From: SHLQ01 sp964517125
GTDB taxonomy: Bacteria > Actinomycetota > Acidimicrobiia > Acidimicrobiales > SHLQ01
NCBI GenBank assembly: GCA_964517125.1
Contig: CAZFBD010000001.1
Coordinates: 186,001-250,000, forward strand
DNA length: 64,000 nucleotides
Reading direction: 5' to 3'
Below are positions 8,049 through 16,749 of the stretch, piece by piece (position 1 is the stretch's first letter; every line of letters starts with the position of its first letter). The notes under the pieces are model-generated. The model saw only the letters and a list, made by a program, of their open reading frames with translations, did no database searches and was not told where the DNA came from. The translations under genes were made by a program, and so were the position numbers.

Positions 8049-8891
8049 ATGTACGAGCCAATCCCACCTCCGCCCCCCGTCCTGAGCGTGGAAGAGCCGC
8101 TGAAGCCATCGCGCTCGCGGCCGGTGTTCATCGGGTTGGCATGTCTGGCTGCCGTGGCAGTGCTCGCTGCGGTCCTCCTGGTGGATCGAACGGCCACGGA
8201 GCCCGAACCGCCCCTGACCCGAGCCGAGCTGGACGACGCACTGGGCTCTGCGTTTGCCACCACCACGCCTCCTCCGCCCCTCGCTGCAGCCGTGTACAAC
8301 GCCGCCGTGCCGTCACTGGTATTCATCCAGACCGAGGGAGGCGACGACGGCGGAGCCAACCTCGGTGTCGGCTCCGGCGTCGTCGTCAACGCCGACGGCC
8401 TCATCCTGACGGCGCACCACGTCGTCGAGGGCGCGTCGCGCATCATGGTCACCTTCTCCGACGGATCGTCCTCCGAGGCCCGAATCGACAGCGCCGAACC
8501 GGAACGAGACATCGCCACGCTCATCGCTTCGCAGAATCCGTCGATCATCGTTCCAGCCACACTCGGCGGAGGGGTGAGCATCGGCCAGGACGTGTATGCG
8601 CTCGGCAATCCGCTGGGTCTTGCCGGCTCCATCACCGAAGGCGTCGTCAGTGGCCTCGATCGGTCGCTTCCGCTCGAAGACGGCTCGGGATCCCTCGAAG
8701 GGCTCATTCAAATGGACGCTGCAGTGAACCCGGGCAGTTCCGGCGGCCCGCTGCTCGACCGCGGCGCTCGGGTTGTCGGAATCGTGACCGCCCTGGTGAA
8801 CCCCGACGGCGAAGACTCATTCACCGGCATCGGCTTCGCCGTGCCCATCCAGGATGCTGCCGGCGGGGGCGCCGGCGCACCACCGCAGTAA
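8049..8891 (+). CDS. Membrane-anchored trypsin-like serine protease (HtrA-type, no PDZ)
   Basis: 280 residues. After a proline-rich cytoplasmic tail comes one membrane segment (about residues 27-45), then an S1C-type protease domain. The triad is visible: H124 (LTAHHVV), D154 (ERDIATL) and S231 (NPGSSGGPL). The chain ends shortly after the protease fold, with no PDZ domain, unlike most DegP/HtrA enzymes. It is probably an extracytoplasmic quality-control or regulatory protease. It lies 22 bp upstream of the MoxR gene, so it may be co-transcribed with the MoxR/VWA operon. The start is the ATG at 8049; no strong ribosome site is seen. Confidence 0.87.
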   Translation: MYEPIPPPPPVLSVEEPLKPSRSRPVFIGLACLAAVAVLAAVLLVDRTATEPEPPLTRAELDDALGSAFATTTPPPPLAAAVYNAAVPSLVFIQTEGGDDGGANLGVGSGVVVNADGLILTAHHVVEGASRIMVTFSDGSSSEARIDSAEPERDIATLIASQNPSIIVPATLGGGVSIGQDVYALGNPLGLAGSITEGVVSGLDRSLPLEDGSGSLEGLIQMDAAVNPGSSGGPLLDRGARVVGIVTALVNPDGEDSFTGIGFAVPIQDAAGGGAGAPPQ

Positions 8892-8913
8892 CCACCGACG
8901 ACAGGATTCCACC

Positions 8914-9921
8914 ATGGAACAACAGCCATCCCCGTCCAAACCAATGGAGCAGGTGCTCTATGAGGTGAAGAAGGTCATCGTTGGCCAGGACATCTTGTTG
9001 GAACAACTCATCGTGGCGCTTCTGGCCCGCGGGCACGTGCTCGTCGAAGGTGTGCCCGGCCTCGCCAAGACGCTCGCCATCAAGTCGCTTGCTGAAGCGA
9101 TTGGCGGTCGGTTCCAGCGCATCTCCTTCACTCCCGATCTGGTGCCCGCCGACCTCATCGGTACCCGCATCTACAACCAGAAGAGCGGCGAGTTCGAGAC
9201 CTCGCTTGGCCCGGTGTTCACCAACCTGCTCCTCGCGGACGAGATCAACCGCGCTCCCGCCAAGGTGCAGAGTGCCCTGCTCGAGGTGATGCAGGAGCGT
9301 CAGGTGACCATCGGTACGACCACCCACAAGGTCCCGTCGCCGTTTCTTGTGCTCGCGACCCAGAACCCGATCGAATCCGAGGGCACCTACCCCCTGCCCG
9401 AGGCGCAGCTCGACCGGTTCATGATGAAGGTGCTGGTCGGGTACCCGACCTCAACCGAAGAGTTCGTGATCGTCGAACGCATGACGACGATCGTCGAGGC
9501 CGTCCAGAAGGTCATCTCCATCGACGAGCTTGCGGCCCTTCAGGCGAAGGTCGATACCACCTACGTGGATCCGGCTCTGATCGACTACGCGGTCCGGCTC
9601 GTGGGCGCCACGCGTAACCCCGCAGCCATCGGACAACCGCAGCTCGCGCCGTACATCACCCACGGCGCCTCGCCACGTGCGTCGATCAATCTGATTCTCA
9701 CGGCGAAGGCGCTCGCCCACGTCCGTGGTCGCGAGTATGCGCTACCCCAGGATGTCCGGGACCTGGCGCTCGATGTCATGCGCCACAGGCTCGTCCTGTC
9801 CTACGAAGCGCTCGCCGATGAGATCACCGCCGACCAGATACTTGGACAGATCCTTTCTGTCGTACCCGTCCCCGAAGTTCCTCTCCATGACCGCGCCGCC
9901 GTCCACCCCGCTCAGTCCTGA
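8914..9921 (+). CDS. MoxR-family AAA+ ATPase
   Basis: 335 residues. Walker A is GVPGLAKT (residues 46-53), Walker B is LLLADEINR, and sensor 1 is LATQNPIESEGTYPLPEAQ, all diagnostic of the MoxR branch. The C-terminal lid ends with PVPEVPLH. MoxR proteins act as chaperone-like ATPases on partner VWA proteins; here the next three genes are DUF58, VWA and VWA, the standard Bat-type arrangement. The ATG at 8914 follows an AGGA-containing leader. The gene overlaps the DUF58 gene by 35 bp. Confidence 0.94.
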   Translation: MEQQPSPSKPMEQVLYEVKKVIVGQDILLEQLIVALLARGHVLVEGVPGLAKTLAIKSLAEAIGGRFQRISFTPDLVPADLIGTRIYNQKSGEFETSLGPVFTNLLLADEINRAPAKVQSALLEVMQERQVTIGTTTHKVPSPFLVLATQNPIESEGTYPLPEAQLDRFMMKVLVGYPTSTEEFVIVERMTTIVEAVQKVISIDELAALQAKVDTTYVDPALIDYAVRLVGATRNPAAIGQPQLAPYITHGASPRASINLILTAKALAHVRGREYALPQDVRDLALDVMRHRLVLSYEALADEITADQILGQILSVVPVPEVPLHDRAAVHPAQS

Positions 9922-10786
9922 GAAGGTCCTGCAACGAATCGACTGGCGCATCCTTCGTCGGCTCGACGGCCTGTTGCAGGGGAACCATCGGACGCTCTAC
10001 ACGGGCGTCGGCACCGACTTCAATGACCTGCGCGAGTATCAACCCGACGACGATGTGCGCCACATCGACTGGAACGTCACCGCACGTATGGACCGGCCGT
10101 ATGTGCGGCAGTACCTGGAAGACCGCGAGCTGTCGGCGTGGTTCCTGATCGACCGTTCACCATCGATGTCGTTCGGATCCCCGGGCCGGCCCAAGGAGCT
10201 CGTACTCGCCGAATTGGTCGGATCGTTGGCGAGACTCATCACCCGCGACGGCAACCGGGTTGGCGCCATCCTCTTCGACAACACCCATGACCGCACGATT
10301 CCGCCCAGGAGCACCCGCAACCAGGTGCTTCTCCTCGCTCGGGAGCTGCTTCGGACTCCCGCACCATCACAGGCGACGACCGATCTTTCCGAGCTGCTTT
10401 CCACGGCACTGCTTTCGATTCGGCGTCGTTCACTGGTGTTCGTCGTTTCCGACTTCATCTCCGAGCCCGGGTGGGAGAAGCCGCTTCGGCTTCTGGCCCG
10501 CAAGCACGAGGTGATCGCGATTCGTGTCAGCGATCCATCGGAGAAGCAGCTGCCCGATGCCGGCACCGTTGTCCTGCAGGACGTGGAAACCGGCGCCCAG
10601 ATGACCGTGAACACGGCCGATCCGGAGCTTCGGCGTCGCTACGCCGAAGCGGCCGTTCGGCGCTCCGACGAGTTGACTGCCGCCATGAGCCGCTCTGGAA
10701 TCGACCTGTTCGAGGTCTCCACCGACGAGGACCTCGTCGATGCACTGATCCGAATGGCCCGCCGTCGGAAGCGCGTCGTGCGCTGA
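9887..10786 (+). CDS. DUF58 domain protein of the MoxR/Bat operon
   Basis: 299 residues. The protein contains the DUF58 hallmark YQPDDDVRHIDWNVTARMDRPYV in two blocks, a VWA-like fold with LIDRSPSMSFGS, and a basic C-terminus. It has no membrane segments, so it is cytosolic. The start at 9887 lies inside the end of the MoxR gene and the stop overlaps the next ATG by one base (TGATG), giving tight coupling. DUF58 proteins are presumed adaptors of MoxR and VWA partners; their exact activity is unknown. Confidence 0.9.
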   Translation: MTAPPSTPLSPEKVLQRIDWRILRRLDGLLQGNHRTLYTGVGTDFNDLREYQPDDDVRHIDWNVTARMDRPYVRQYLEDRELSAWFLIDRSPSMSFGSPGRPKELVLAELVGSLARLITRDGNRVGAILFDNTHDRTIPPRSTRNQVLLLARELLRTPAPSQATTDLSELLSTALLSIRRRSLVFVVSDFISEPGWEKPLRLLARKHEVIAIRVSDPSEKQLPDAGTVVLQDVETGAQMTVNTADPELRRRYAEAAVRRSDELTAAMSRSGIDLFEVSTDEDLVDALIRMARRRKRVVR

Positions 10787-11769
10787 TGTCCTTTCTTGCA
10801 GCTCCCCTGCTGTTGCTTCTTGTGACGGTGCCACTGGCCGGTCTCGCCTTCGTCCTGCTCCAACGGCGCCGGACGGCCGAACAGGCCGCAGGTCCGCTCG
10901 GCACGTTCACCGACGAGGCCGGCTCGACGCTTGGGCGACGGCGCTTCCTGCCATTCCTGTTGTTCCTCGGTGGCCTGACGTTGCTCCTGATCGGCCTGGC
11001 TCGCCCAGAAGCCGACATCGATCTTCCTCGCGTGGAGGGCACGGCGATCCTTGCCTTCGATGTCTCGAACAGCATGCTCGCCACCGATCTCGAACCCACA
11101 CGGATGGACGCGGCCAAGGCCGCCGCCCACCTGTTTGTCGACAACCAGCCGTCCACGGTTCGCGTGGGAATCGTCACCTTCAACGACGGTGGCAACATCA
11201 CGCAGACGCCAACCGGCGACAAGGCGGCGTTGCATGCGGCCATCGACCGGCTCCGGCCCGACGGTGGCACATCGCTGCCGCAGGGCATCTTCAGCTCGCT
11301 GAATGCCATTTCGGGTGCCCCACTGCCCATTCCCGAGGGCGGGCTCGAAGACGTGGGGAGCGCCGATATCGGATACTTCGGATCGGGCGTGATCGTGCTC
11401 CTCTCCGACGGTGAGCAGACCGAGGAGATCGATGCGGCCGCCGTCACCCAACTCGCAGCGAACGCTGGTGTTCGGGTGTTCACGGTCGGCATTGGGAGCG
11501 TCGACGGGACCGTCGTCGAGCTCGATGGCTTCAATCTGTCCACGTCGCTCGACGAGGAGCCGCTGCAGGACATTGCGAACGCCACCGATGGTCAGTACTT
11601 CCGGGCGACGTCCGATGCGGACCTCACCGAGATCTACGACACGATCGATCTGGAGCTCACCGTCCGAGGCGAAACGGTCGAGATCACCAGTCTGTTCGCT
11701 GCCGCCGGCGCGATTCTCCTTCTCGCCGGGGCGATGGTGTCAATGCGACTGTTTGGGAGGATGCCATGA
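10786..11769 (+). CDS. Membrane VWA protein (BatA/BatB-like), first copy
   Basis: 327 residues. Two N-terminal membrane segments (about 5-25 and 53-71) precede a VWA domain with the metal-ion-dependent adhesion site D92-V-S-N-S96; another membrane segment closes the C-terminus. This is the BatA/BatB architecture, with the VWA domain facing out of the cytoplasm. A distinctive insert (about residues 170-200, with IPEGGLEDVG) precedes the GVIVLLSDGEQ strand. It overlaps the DUF58 stop by 1 bp and the next VWA gene by 4 bp (ATGA). Partner of MoxR; physiological role unknown. Confidence 0.92.
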   Translation: MSFLAAPLLLLLVTVPLAGLAFVLLQRRRTAEQAAGPLGTFTDEAGSTLGRRRFLPFLLFLGGLTLLLIGLARPEADIDLPRVEGTAILAFDVSNSMLATDLEPTRMDAAKAAAHLFVDNQPSTVRVGIVTFNDGGNITQTPTGDKAALHAAIDRLRPDGGTSLPQGIFSSLNAISGAPLPIPEGGLEDVGSADIGYFGSGVIVLLSDGEQTEEIDAAAVTQLAANAGVRVFTVGIGSVDGTVVELDGFNLSTSLDEEPLQDIANATDGQYFRATSDADLTEIYDTIDLELTVRGETVEITSLFAAAGAILLLAGAMVSMRLFGRMP

Positions 11770-12830
11770 CCTTCGCCTGGCCCTGGGTCCTCATTTCGCT
11801 GGCTGTCCTGCCACTGCTCATTGCGCTCTACGTCTGGTGGCAGCGGCGTCGTCGCCGGTATGCGGTCGATTTCGCCAGCCTGTCGCTGTTGCGGGACGTC
11901 ATCCCGCGTCGATCGAAACTGAAACAACACCTGCCGTTCGGCCTGCTGCTCGCCGCGTTGGCGTGCCTGGCCGTTGCGTCGGCACGCCCCCAGGCAGTCG
12001 TGCAGGTGCCGCTCAGCCGCACGTCGATCGTACTTGCACTCGATGTGTCCCGGTCCATGTGCTCGATCGACGTTTCCCCAAATCGTCTCTCCGTGGCCCA
12101 GGACGCAGCTCGGCAGTTCGTCGAGACGCAGGCGGATGGCACGCAGCTTGGCATCGTCACCTTCGGTGGCTCGGCTGCGATCAACGTCTCTCCCACCGAT
12201 GACAAGGAACAGCTCGACTCCGCTCTTGAGACCCTGACCACCTCACTCGGTACGGCGATCGGCAGCGCCACGCTCAAGTCGATCGACGCCATCGCCGCAA
12301 CCAATCCTGCAGTGACTCAGGTTGGCGAAGACCTCATCGTTCGCGAGGACAACGACCCCGTTCCCGACATCATCGTGCTCCTGACCGACGGAGCGAACAG
12401 CGCCGGCGTCGACCCGATTCTTGCGGCGGAGGAAGCAGCGGCTCGTGGTGTGCGGGTCTTCACGATCGGCTTCGGCACGAACGAGATCGCCGACATGGTC
12501 TGCACCATTGAGCAGTTGGGCAGCGATGCCTTCGATCCCGAGTTCGGCATGCGTTTCCGGGGCGGTGGGTTCAGCGAACGCGAGCTCGAAGACCTTCGCC
12601 CGTTCCTGGTGCTCGATGAGGTGACGCTCACGGCAATCGCCGACATGACCGGTGGTGAGTACTACCGAGCCGAGGACGCCAGTGCGCTCACCGAGATCTT
12701 CCAGAGCCTGCCGACCCGCATCGAACTCCAGGAGGAGGAACGGGAGATCGGCAATTGGTTCGTCGCTCTCGGGGCGCTTCTGGCAAGTCTGGCGATGGGG
12801 CTCTCGATTCTCTGGAACCGCAACCCCTGA
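11766..12830 (+). CDS. Membrane VWA protein (BatA/BatB-like), second copy
   Basis: 354 residues. The layout matches the previous gene: membrane segments near 8-25 and 55-72, MIDAS D93-V-S-R-S97, IIVLLTDGANS, and a C-terminal membrane helix (WFVALGALLASLAMGLSIL). It carries two extra cysteines (RSMCSID and DMVCTIE), which could form a disulfide if the domain is extracytoplasmic. It is the last gene of the operon and ends 4 bp before a convergent gene. Likely forms a pair with the preceding VWA protein. Confidence 0.92.
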   Translation: MTFAWPWVLISLAVLPLLIALYVWWQRRRRRYAVDFASLSLLRDVIPRRSKLKQHLPFGLLLAALACLAVASARPQAVVQVPLSRTSIVLALDVSRSMCSIDVSPNRLSVAQDAARQFVETQADGTQLGIVTFGGSAAINVSPTDDKEQLDSALETLTTSLGTAIGSATLKSIDAIAATNPAVTQVGEDLIVREDNDPVPDIIVLLTDGANSAGVDPILAAEEAAARGVRVFTIGFGTNEIADMVCTIEQLGSDAFDPEFGMRFRGGGFSERELEDLRPFLVLDEVTLTAIADMTGGEYYRAEDASALTEIFQSLPTRIELQEEEREIGNWFVALGALLASLAMGLSILWNRNP

Positions 12831-12834
12831 GCGA

Positions 12835-13551
12835 TCAGCCCAACCGATCTCGTGCTTCTCGCCAAAAACCGGCGGCCACCTGTACCGGATCCTGATCGGC
12901 GGGAAAGTCGGATGCCCGCAGGACGGCTCCGGTGAACGAGGGCGCGTTCCACGACGGGTCCTCGGCATCGACACCGATCCGGTCGGGCCACCAGATGGAC
13001 AGGTACAGGTAGGGCTCGTCGATGCCGCCATCGCCTGGCGATGCGCCGTAGCTACCGCGGTGGTCTTCGTCCCCGACCTCGATCGCTGGATCGAAGTGGC
13101 CAGGCCAGAGCTGTGGTTCGGACGCATCGACCGACGCGTCGTCGGCACGTACCTGCTCAAGAGCTTGGAACGCCATTGCGAACCATGCGCCGAGCCATTC
13201 GGACGCTGCAGCGTCGATTCCGAGGTCGGCCTCGGTATCGCCGACCGCAGGCGAATCGTGCTCAGAGGCGGTCTCGGAGTCGATGTCGACCCCGAGGAAG
13301 TTCGCTGCCGCAGAAAGACTTCCGATCTGGTGCGTCCGACTCGTTCCTGCGGTCTCGTCGATGAGTTGCGGTCCTTCGACCCGGATTCGGCGGCCATCGA
13401 ATTCGGGTGTGCCGAAACCACCCGGTGTGGACCGAAGACCGAACCGACCAGTGGCGGCATGACGCACAGGAGCGATGACGTACGTGGCGAGACGATGCAA
13501 CGCCAGCCTCGTGGACGTCAGGGTGGCGGGCGGTGTTGCTAGGGCTTCCAT
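12835..13551 (-). CDS. Conserved actinobacterial protein of unknown function
   Basis: 238 residues, soluble, acidic, without signal or membrane segment. It contains recognisable blocks that I recall from actinobacterial hypothetical proteins: LHRLATYVIAPVRH, GRFGLRSTPGGFGTP, LWPGHFDPAIEV and YGASPGDGGIDEPYLYLS. No catalytic motif is apparent. The ribosome site gaggaggcc lies 6-7 nt before the ATG and inside the end of the upstream Rieske-TPP gene (11-bp gap), so the two are co-transcribed. Function unknown. Confidence 0.8.
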   Translation of the reverse strand: MEALATPPATLTSTRLALHRLATYVIAPVRHAATGRFGLRSTPGGFGTPEFDGRRIRVEGPQLIDETAGTSRTHQIGSLSAAANFLGVDIDSETASEHDSPAVGDTEADLGIDAAASEWLGAWFAMAFQALEQVRADDASVDASEPQLWPGHFDPAIEVGDEDHRGSYGASPGDGGIDEPYLYLSIWWPDRIGVDAEDPSWNAPSFTGAVLRASDFPADQDPVQVAAGFWREARDRLG

Positions 13552-13562
13552 GTTGGGCCTCC

Positions 13563-15527
13563 TCAGACCAGTAGTGCGTCGGTGACGATCTCGACCAGGG
13601 CCGGGCCCTCGTGGGCGAGTGCAGACGAGATTGCGTCATCGAGCTGGGAAAGCTCCGTGACGCGAATACCCCGAACGCCACACAGCTCGGCCATCTGGGC
13701 GAAATCGGGGTTCAGGAGCCCGGTCTGCCAGACCTGCCATTCGGCGGCTCGCTGTTCCTTCGAGATCTTTCCGAGTTCGCCGTTGTTCAACAACACATGG
13801 GTCACGTTCATGTTGTACTTCGCCAGCGTCGTGAGCTCCATGGCGTACTGCCCGAACCCGCCGTCGCCACTGACACTCACGACCTGTCGGGACTCGCCGA
13901 CTGCCGCCCAGGCTCCCATTGCAGCTGGGAGGGAGAAACCAATGGAGCCGAGATAGCCCGACATGAGTACATCGTGCTCGCCGGACACCTCGAAGTACCG
14001 GCCGAACGAGTAGGTGTTGTTGCCGACATCGACGGCGATGACCGCCGACGGATCGATCGCGTCACCGAGGCTCGCCATCACGGCGGCAGCACCGATGCCA
14101 TGGCCAGCATCATCGATCACTCGGGCAGCCTTCTCGGCTCGCCAGATTGACCATCGGTCTTCGAGTTCTTCGCGCAGGTCGTGGCACGCCACGCTCTCCG
14201 GGAGCTGGTCGAGCAGCTGCTTCGCGGTCACGCCCACGTGGCCCTGCAGGCCGATGTCGACCGAGTGGAAGCGTCCCAGCGCCATGGGGTCCGTGTCGAC
14301 CTGAACGGTGGGCTTGTAGTCGGCGATTCCGGTGTGGTTTGCGAAGCTGGCGCCGAACACGACCAGCAGGTCGCTTTCGTTCATGAACCAACTTGCCACT
14401 GGCGTGCCGGACCGGCCCATCACCCCACATCCGAGCGGGTGGGCATCGCCGATCAGGCCCTTGCCTTTGAACGTGGTGGCAACGGGTGCACCGAGGCGGT
14501 CGGCGAGTGCGATCACCTCGGCCATCTTCCCGCGGGCACCGTTTCCGACCACAACCATGGGACGTTCCGCAGCCGCAATCATGTCGATCGCCCGTTGGAG
14601 ATCGTCGACCGGCGGCGAGATCTGATTCGAGCCGGTGCGTCCGTCGGGCCCGCCTGGTGCTGCACTCCCATCGACGGGCATGTGCTGGATCTCGTCGGGA
14701 AAGATGAGGTGGGCGACGTCTCGCTCGACGATTGCCGTCTTCATGGCAAGGGTTGCCAGCTCGGCATGGTTGGAGTCGGCGTGCACGGTCTCGGAGAACC
14801 GCGCAACCCCGCTGAAGGCGGCCTCGAGGTCGGTGTCCTGGAACGCTCCCCGGCCCTTGACGCTGGACGGAACCTGCCCGCTGATGGCAAGGACGGGCGC
14901 CCGGTCCTCCTTTGCGTCGTAGAGCCCGGTGAGCAGGTTGGTGGAACCAGGGCCAGCGATGCCAAAGCACCCGGCGACTCCCCCGGTCAGTTTCCCGTAT
15001 GCGGTTGCGGCGAAGGCGGCTGCGCCCTCGTGGCGAACACCAACAAACGTGAGCTCACCCCGTTCTTCGGCCTTGCGCATGGCGTCGGCGAAACCCAGGT
15101 TCGAGTGGCCGACAATGCCGAAGACGTGGGAGAGGCCCCAATTGATCATCGTCTCGACCACGACGTCGGACACCGTCCGTTCCACGGGCTTCTCGCCAGG
15201 AAGGGCAACCCAGACGCCGTCGTCGCGAACGTCGGTTTCGAAACAGGCCGGCGCATCACTGAAGCCCCCCGGCGGCTGGCCGGTGAGCGGCGAGTAGTCG
15301 TATCCGTGCCATGGGCAGCGAAGCCAGCCGTTCTCGATCGAGCCCTCGCCCAAGGGCCCACCCTGATGCGGGCACGCGTTGTCGACACAACCGAACTGCC
15401 CGTCGTAGTGACTCACCGCAAAAGTGCGCGTCCCGACGGCAACGGTCTTGACCCGACCCTCATCGAGCTCGCCCGGATCCAGAATGTGATGCCATTCGGT
15501 GTGGTCGTCGTTGCTGGTCTCGGTCAC
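13563..15527 (-). CDS. Rieske [2Fe-2S] domain fused to a thiamine-diphosphate enzyme
   Basis: 654 residues in two parts. Residues 10-110 are a Rieske ferredoxin-like domain with the ligands C52-P-H54 and C71-P-W-H74. Residues of about 115-654 are a full acetolactate-synthase/oxalyl-CoA-decarboxylase-type enzyme: catalytic Glu167 (GVRHEGAAAFAA) and the ThDP/Mg motif GDGGFGQYAM...LLNN near 554-583. Fusion of an iron-sulfur electron carrier to a ThDP lyase suggests an oxidative decarboxylation (inference). The GTG at 15527 is chosen because codons upstream of it look non-coding and GGGGGA precedes it; ATG codons at 15605 and 15608 are the alternatives but would leave only 23 bp to pyrC. Confidence 0.87.
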   Translation of the reverse strand: MTETSNDDHTEWHHILDPGELDEGRVKTVAVGTRTFAVSHYDGQFGCVDNACPHQGGPLGEGSIENGWLRCPWHGYDYSPLTGQPPGGFSDAPACFETDVRDDGVWVALPGEKPVERTVSDVVVETMINWGLSHVFGIVGHSNLGFADAMRKAEERGELTFVGVRHEGAAAFAATAYGKLTGGVAGCFGIAGPGSTNLLTGLYDAKEDRAPVLAISGQVPSSVKGRGAFQDTDLEAAFSGVARFSETVHADSNHAELATLAMKTAIVERDVAHLIFPDEIQHMPVDGSAAPGGPDGRTGSNQISPPVDDLQRAIDMIAAAERPMVVVGNGARGKMAEVIALADRLGAPVATTFKGKGLIGDAHPLGCGVMGRSGTPVASWFMNESDLLVVFGASFANHTGIADYKPTVQVDTDPMALGRFHSVDIGLQGHVGVTAKQLLDQLPESVACHDLREELEDRWSIWRAEKAARVIDDAGHGIGAAAVMASLGDAIDPSAVIAVDVGNNTYSFGRYFEVSGEHDVLMSGYLGSIGFSLPAAMGAWAAVGESRQVVSVSGDGGFGQYAMELTTLAKYNMNVTHVLLNNGELGKISKEQRAAEWQVWQTGLLNPDFAQMAELCGVRGIRVTELSQLDDAISSALAHEGPALVEIVTDALLV

Positions 15528-15618
15528 GTCATCCCCCACTGCTTTCACGCCCGGCGGCGTGTGCGGTGGAACCCCCACGGTGTTCCCCGCATTCCGTTTC
15601 GCCATCATGTCACCCGGG

Positions 15619-15624
15619 TACGAT
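15619..15624 (+). promoter_or_regulatory. -10 element of pyrC, leaderless layout
   Basis: TACGAT ends 7 nt before the GTG at 15632, with no Shine-Dalgarno between. No convincing -35 is visible. Confidence 0.4.
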
Positions 15625-15631
15625 TCCGAAC

Positions 15632-16687
15632 GTGACAGAGACGCTTGACCTTCCACTTCCCGACGACTGGCACGTGCATCTCCGCGACGACGAGATGCTG
15701 GCAGCGGTCACCGGCTACACCGCACGGCGCTTCCGCTACGCAATGATCATGCCGAACCTGGCCACGCCCCTCACGACCACGGCTGCCGCCTCCGCCTACC
15801 GCGATCGCATCCTCGCCAACGTGCCGGCCGACGCACCAGACTTCCGGCCACTCATGACGCTGTACTGCTCGAGCCTGCTCGACCTGGCCGACGTCCGAGC
15901 TGGAATCGACTCCGGCCTGATTGCGGCGATCAAGTACTACCCCGCCGGAGCCACGACGAACTCCGAAGCCGGTGGAGCGTCGATGCTCGACTTCATGTCG
16001 GTGTACGAACTGCTGGCGGAGACCGGTACGCGGTTGCTCGTCCACGCCGAATCCACCGACCCAACGATCGACATCTTCGCCCGTGAAGAAGCGTTCCTTC
16101 AGGATCAGCTCTCGGTGCTGTGCGACCGCGTCCCCGAACTTCGCGTCACCGTGGAACATGTGTCGACCCGGGCCGGGGTGGACTTCGTGTCCGCACATTC
16201 CGGCACCGCAGCGACGATCACCCCGCACCACCTGTCGCGCGAACGGTCGGACCTGTTGTCAGACGGTATGCGACCAGACCTGTACTGCAAGCCGGTCATC
16301 AACTCGGCCGACGACCGAAGCGCCCTGCTCGCAGCTGCCACCAGCGGCGACCCGGCGTTCTGCCTTGGGACCGATTCTGCGCCGCATCCGACCACCGCGA
16401 AGTATGGGCCCAAGGCCAAGGCTGGGGTCTTCAATGCCGCGTACGGCCTGGAGGTCGTGGCCGAGGCGTTCTACCAGGCCGGAGCGCTCGCCCAGCTCCC
16501 TGCGTTCGCGTCCGGGAACGGCGCAGCCATCTACGGCGTCGACCCCCCACAGCACGTGCTGAAGCTCCGTCGCGAGCCCGTCGACACGGAGCTGGCCACA
16601 TCGTTCACCACGTCAGCAGGCGACGAAGTTGTGCTCTTCGGCAGCGAAGAAGCGGTGCTGTGGTCTGTTGGCACGCCACAGTCCTGA
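15632..16687 (+). CDS. pyrC: Dihydroorotase, class II (PyrC)
   Basis: 351 residues, the normal size for class II dihydroorotase, which closes carbamoyl-aspartate to dihydroorotate in pyrimidine synthesis. Metal ligands H14-x-H16 (DDWHVHLRDD) and the carbamylated lysine K101 (AIKYYPAGATTNSEAGG) are in place, as are LVHAES, VEHVSTR and the terminal GTDSAPH. The GTG at 15632 gives the canonical N-terminus; there is no other pyrimidine gene nearby. TACGAT 7 nt upstream suggests leaderless expression. It is divergent from the Rieske-TPP gene and convergent with the alcohol dehydrogenase. Confidence 0.95.
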   Translation: MTETLDLPLPDDWHVHLRDDEMLAAVTGYTARRFRYAMIMPNLATPLTTTAAASAYRDRILANVPADAPDFRPLMTLYCSSLLDLADVRAGIDSGLIAAIKYYPAGATTNSEAGGASMLDFMSVYELLAETGTRLLVHAESTDPTIDIFAREEAFLQDQLSVLCDRVPELRVTVEHVSTRAGVDFVSAHSGTAATITPHHLSRERSDLLSDGMRPDLYCKPVINSADDRSALLAAATSGDPAFCLGTDSAPHPTTAKYGPKAKAGVFNAAYGLEVVAEAFYQAGALAQLPAFASGNGAAIYGVDPPQHVLKLRREPVDTELATSFTTSAGDEVVLFGSEEAVLWSVGTPQS

Positions 16688-16696
16688 AAACCAGAA

Positions 16697-16724
16697 CAGG
16701 TCCGCAACCGAAGTCACGGACCTG
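16697..16724. terminator. Hairpin between convergent pyrC and alcohol dehydrogenase
   Basis: CAGGTCCG (16697-16704) and CGGACCTG (16717-16724) form an 8-bp GC-rich stem with a 12-nt loop. It lies in the 62-bp convergent gap, so it may stop transcription from both sides. No clear U-tract. Confidence 0.5.
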
Positions 16725-16749
16725 CTGCACTGGTCGGTTGTGAGCTCGC

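Noticed and set aside
14181..15635. A 484-codon plus-strand frame
   Set aside because: Antisense to the Rieske-TPP gene; no domains.
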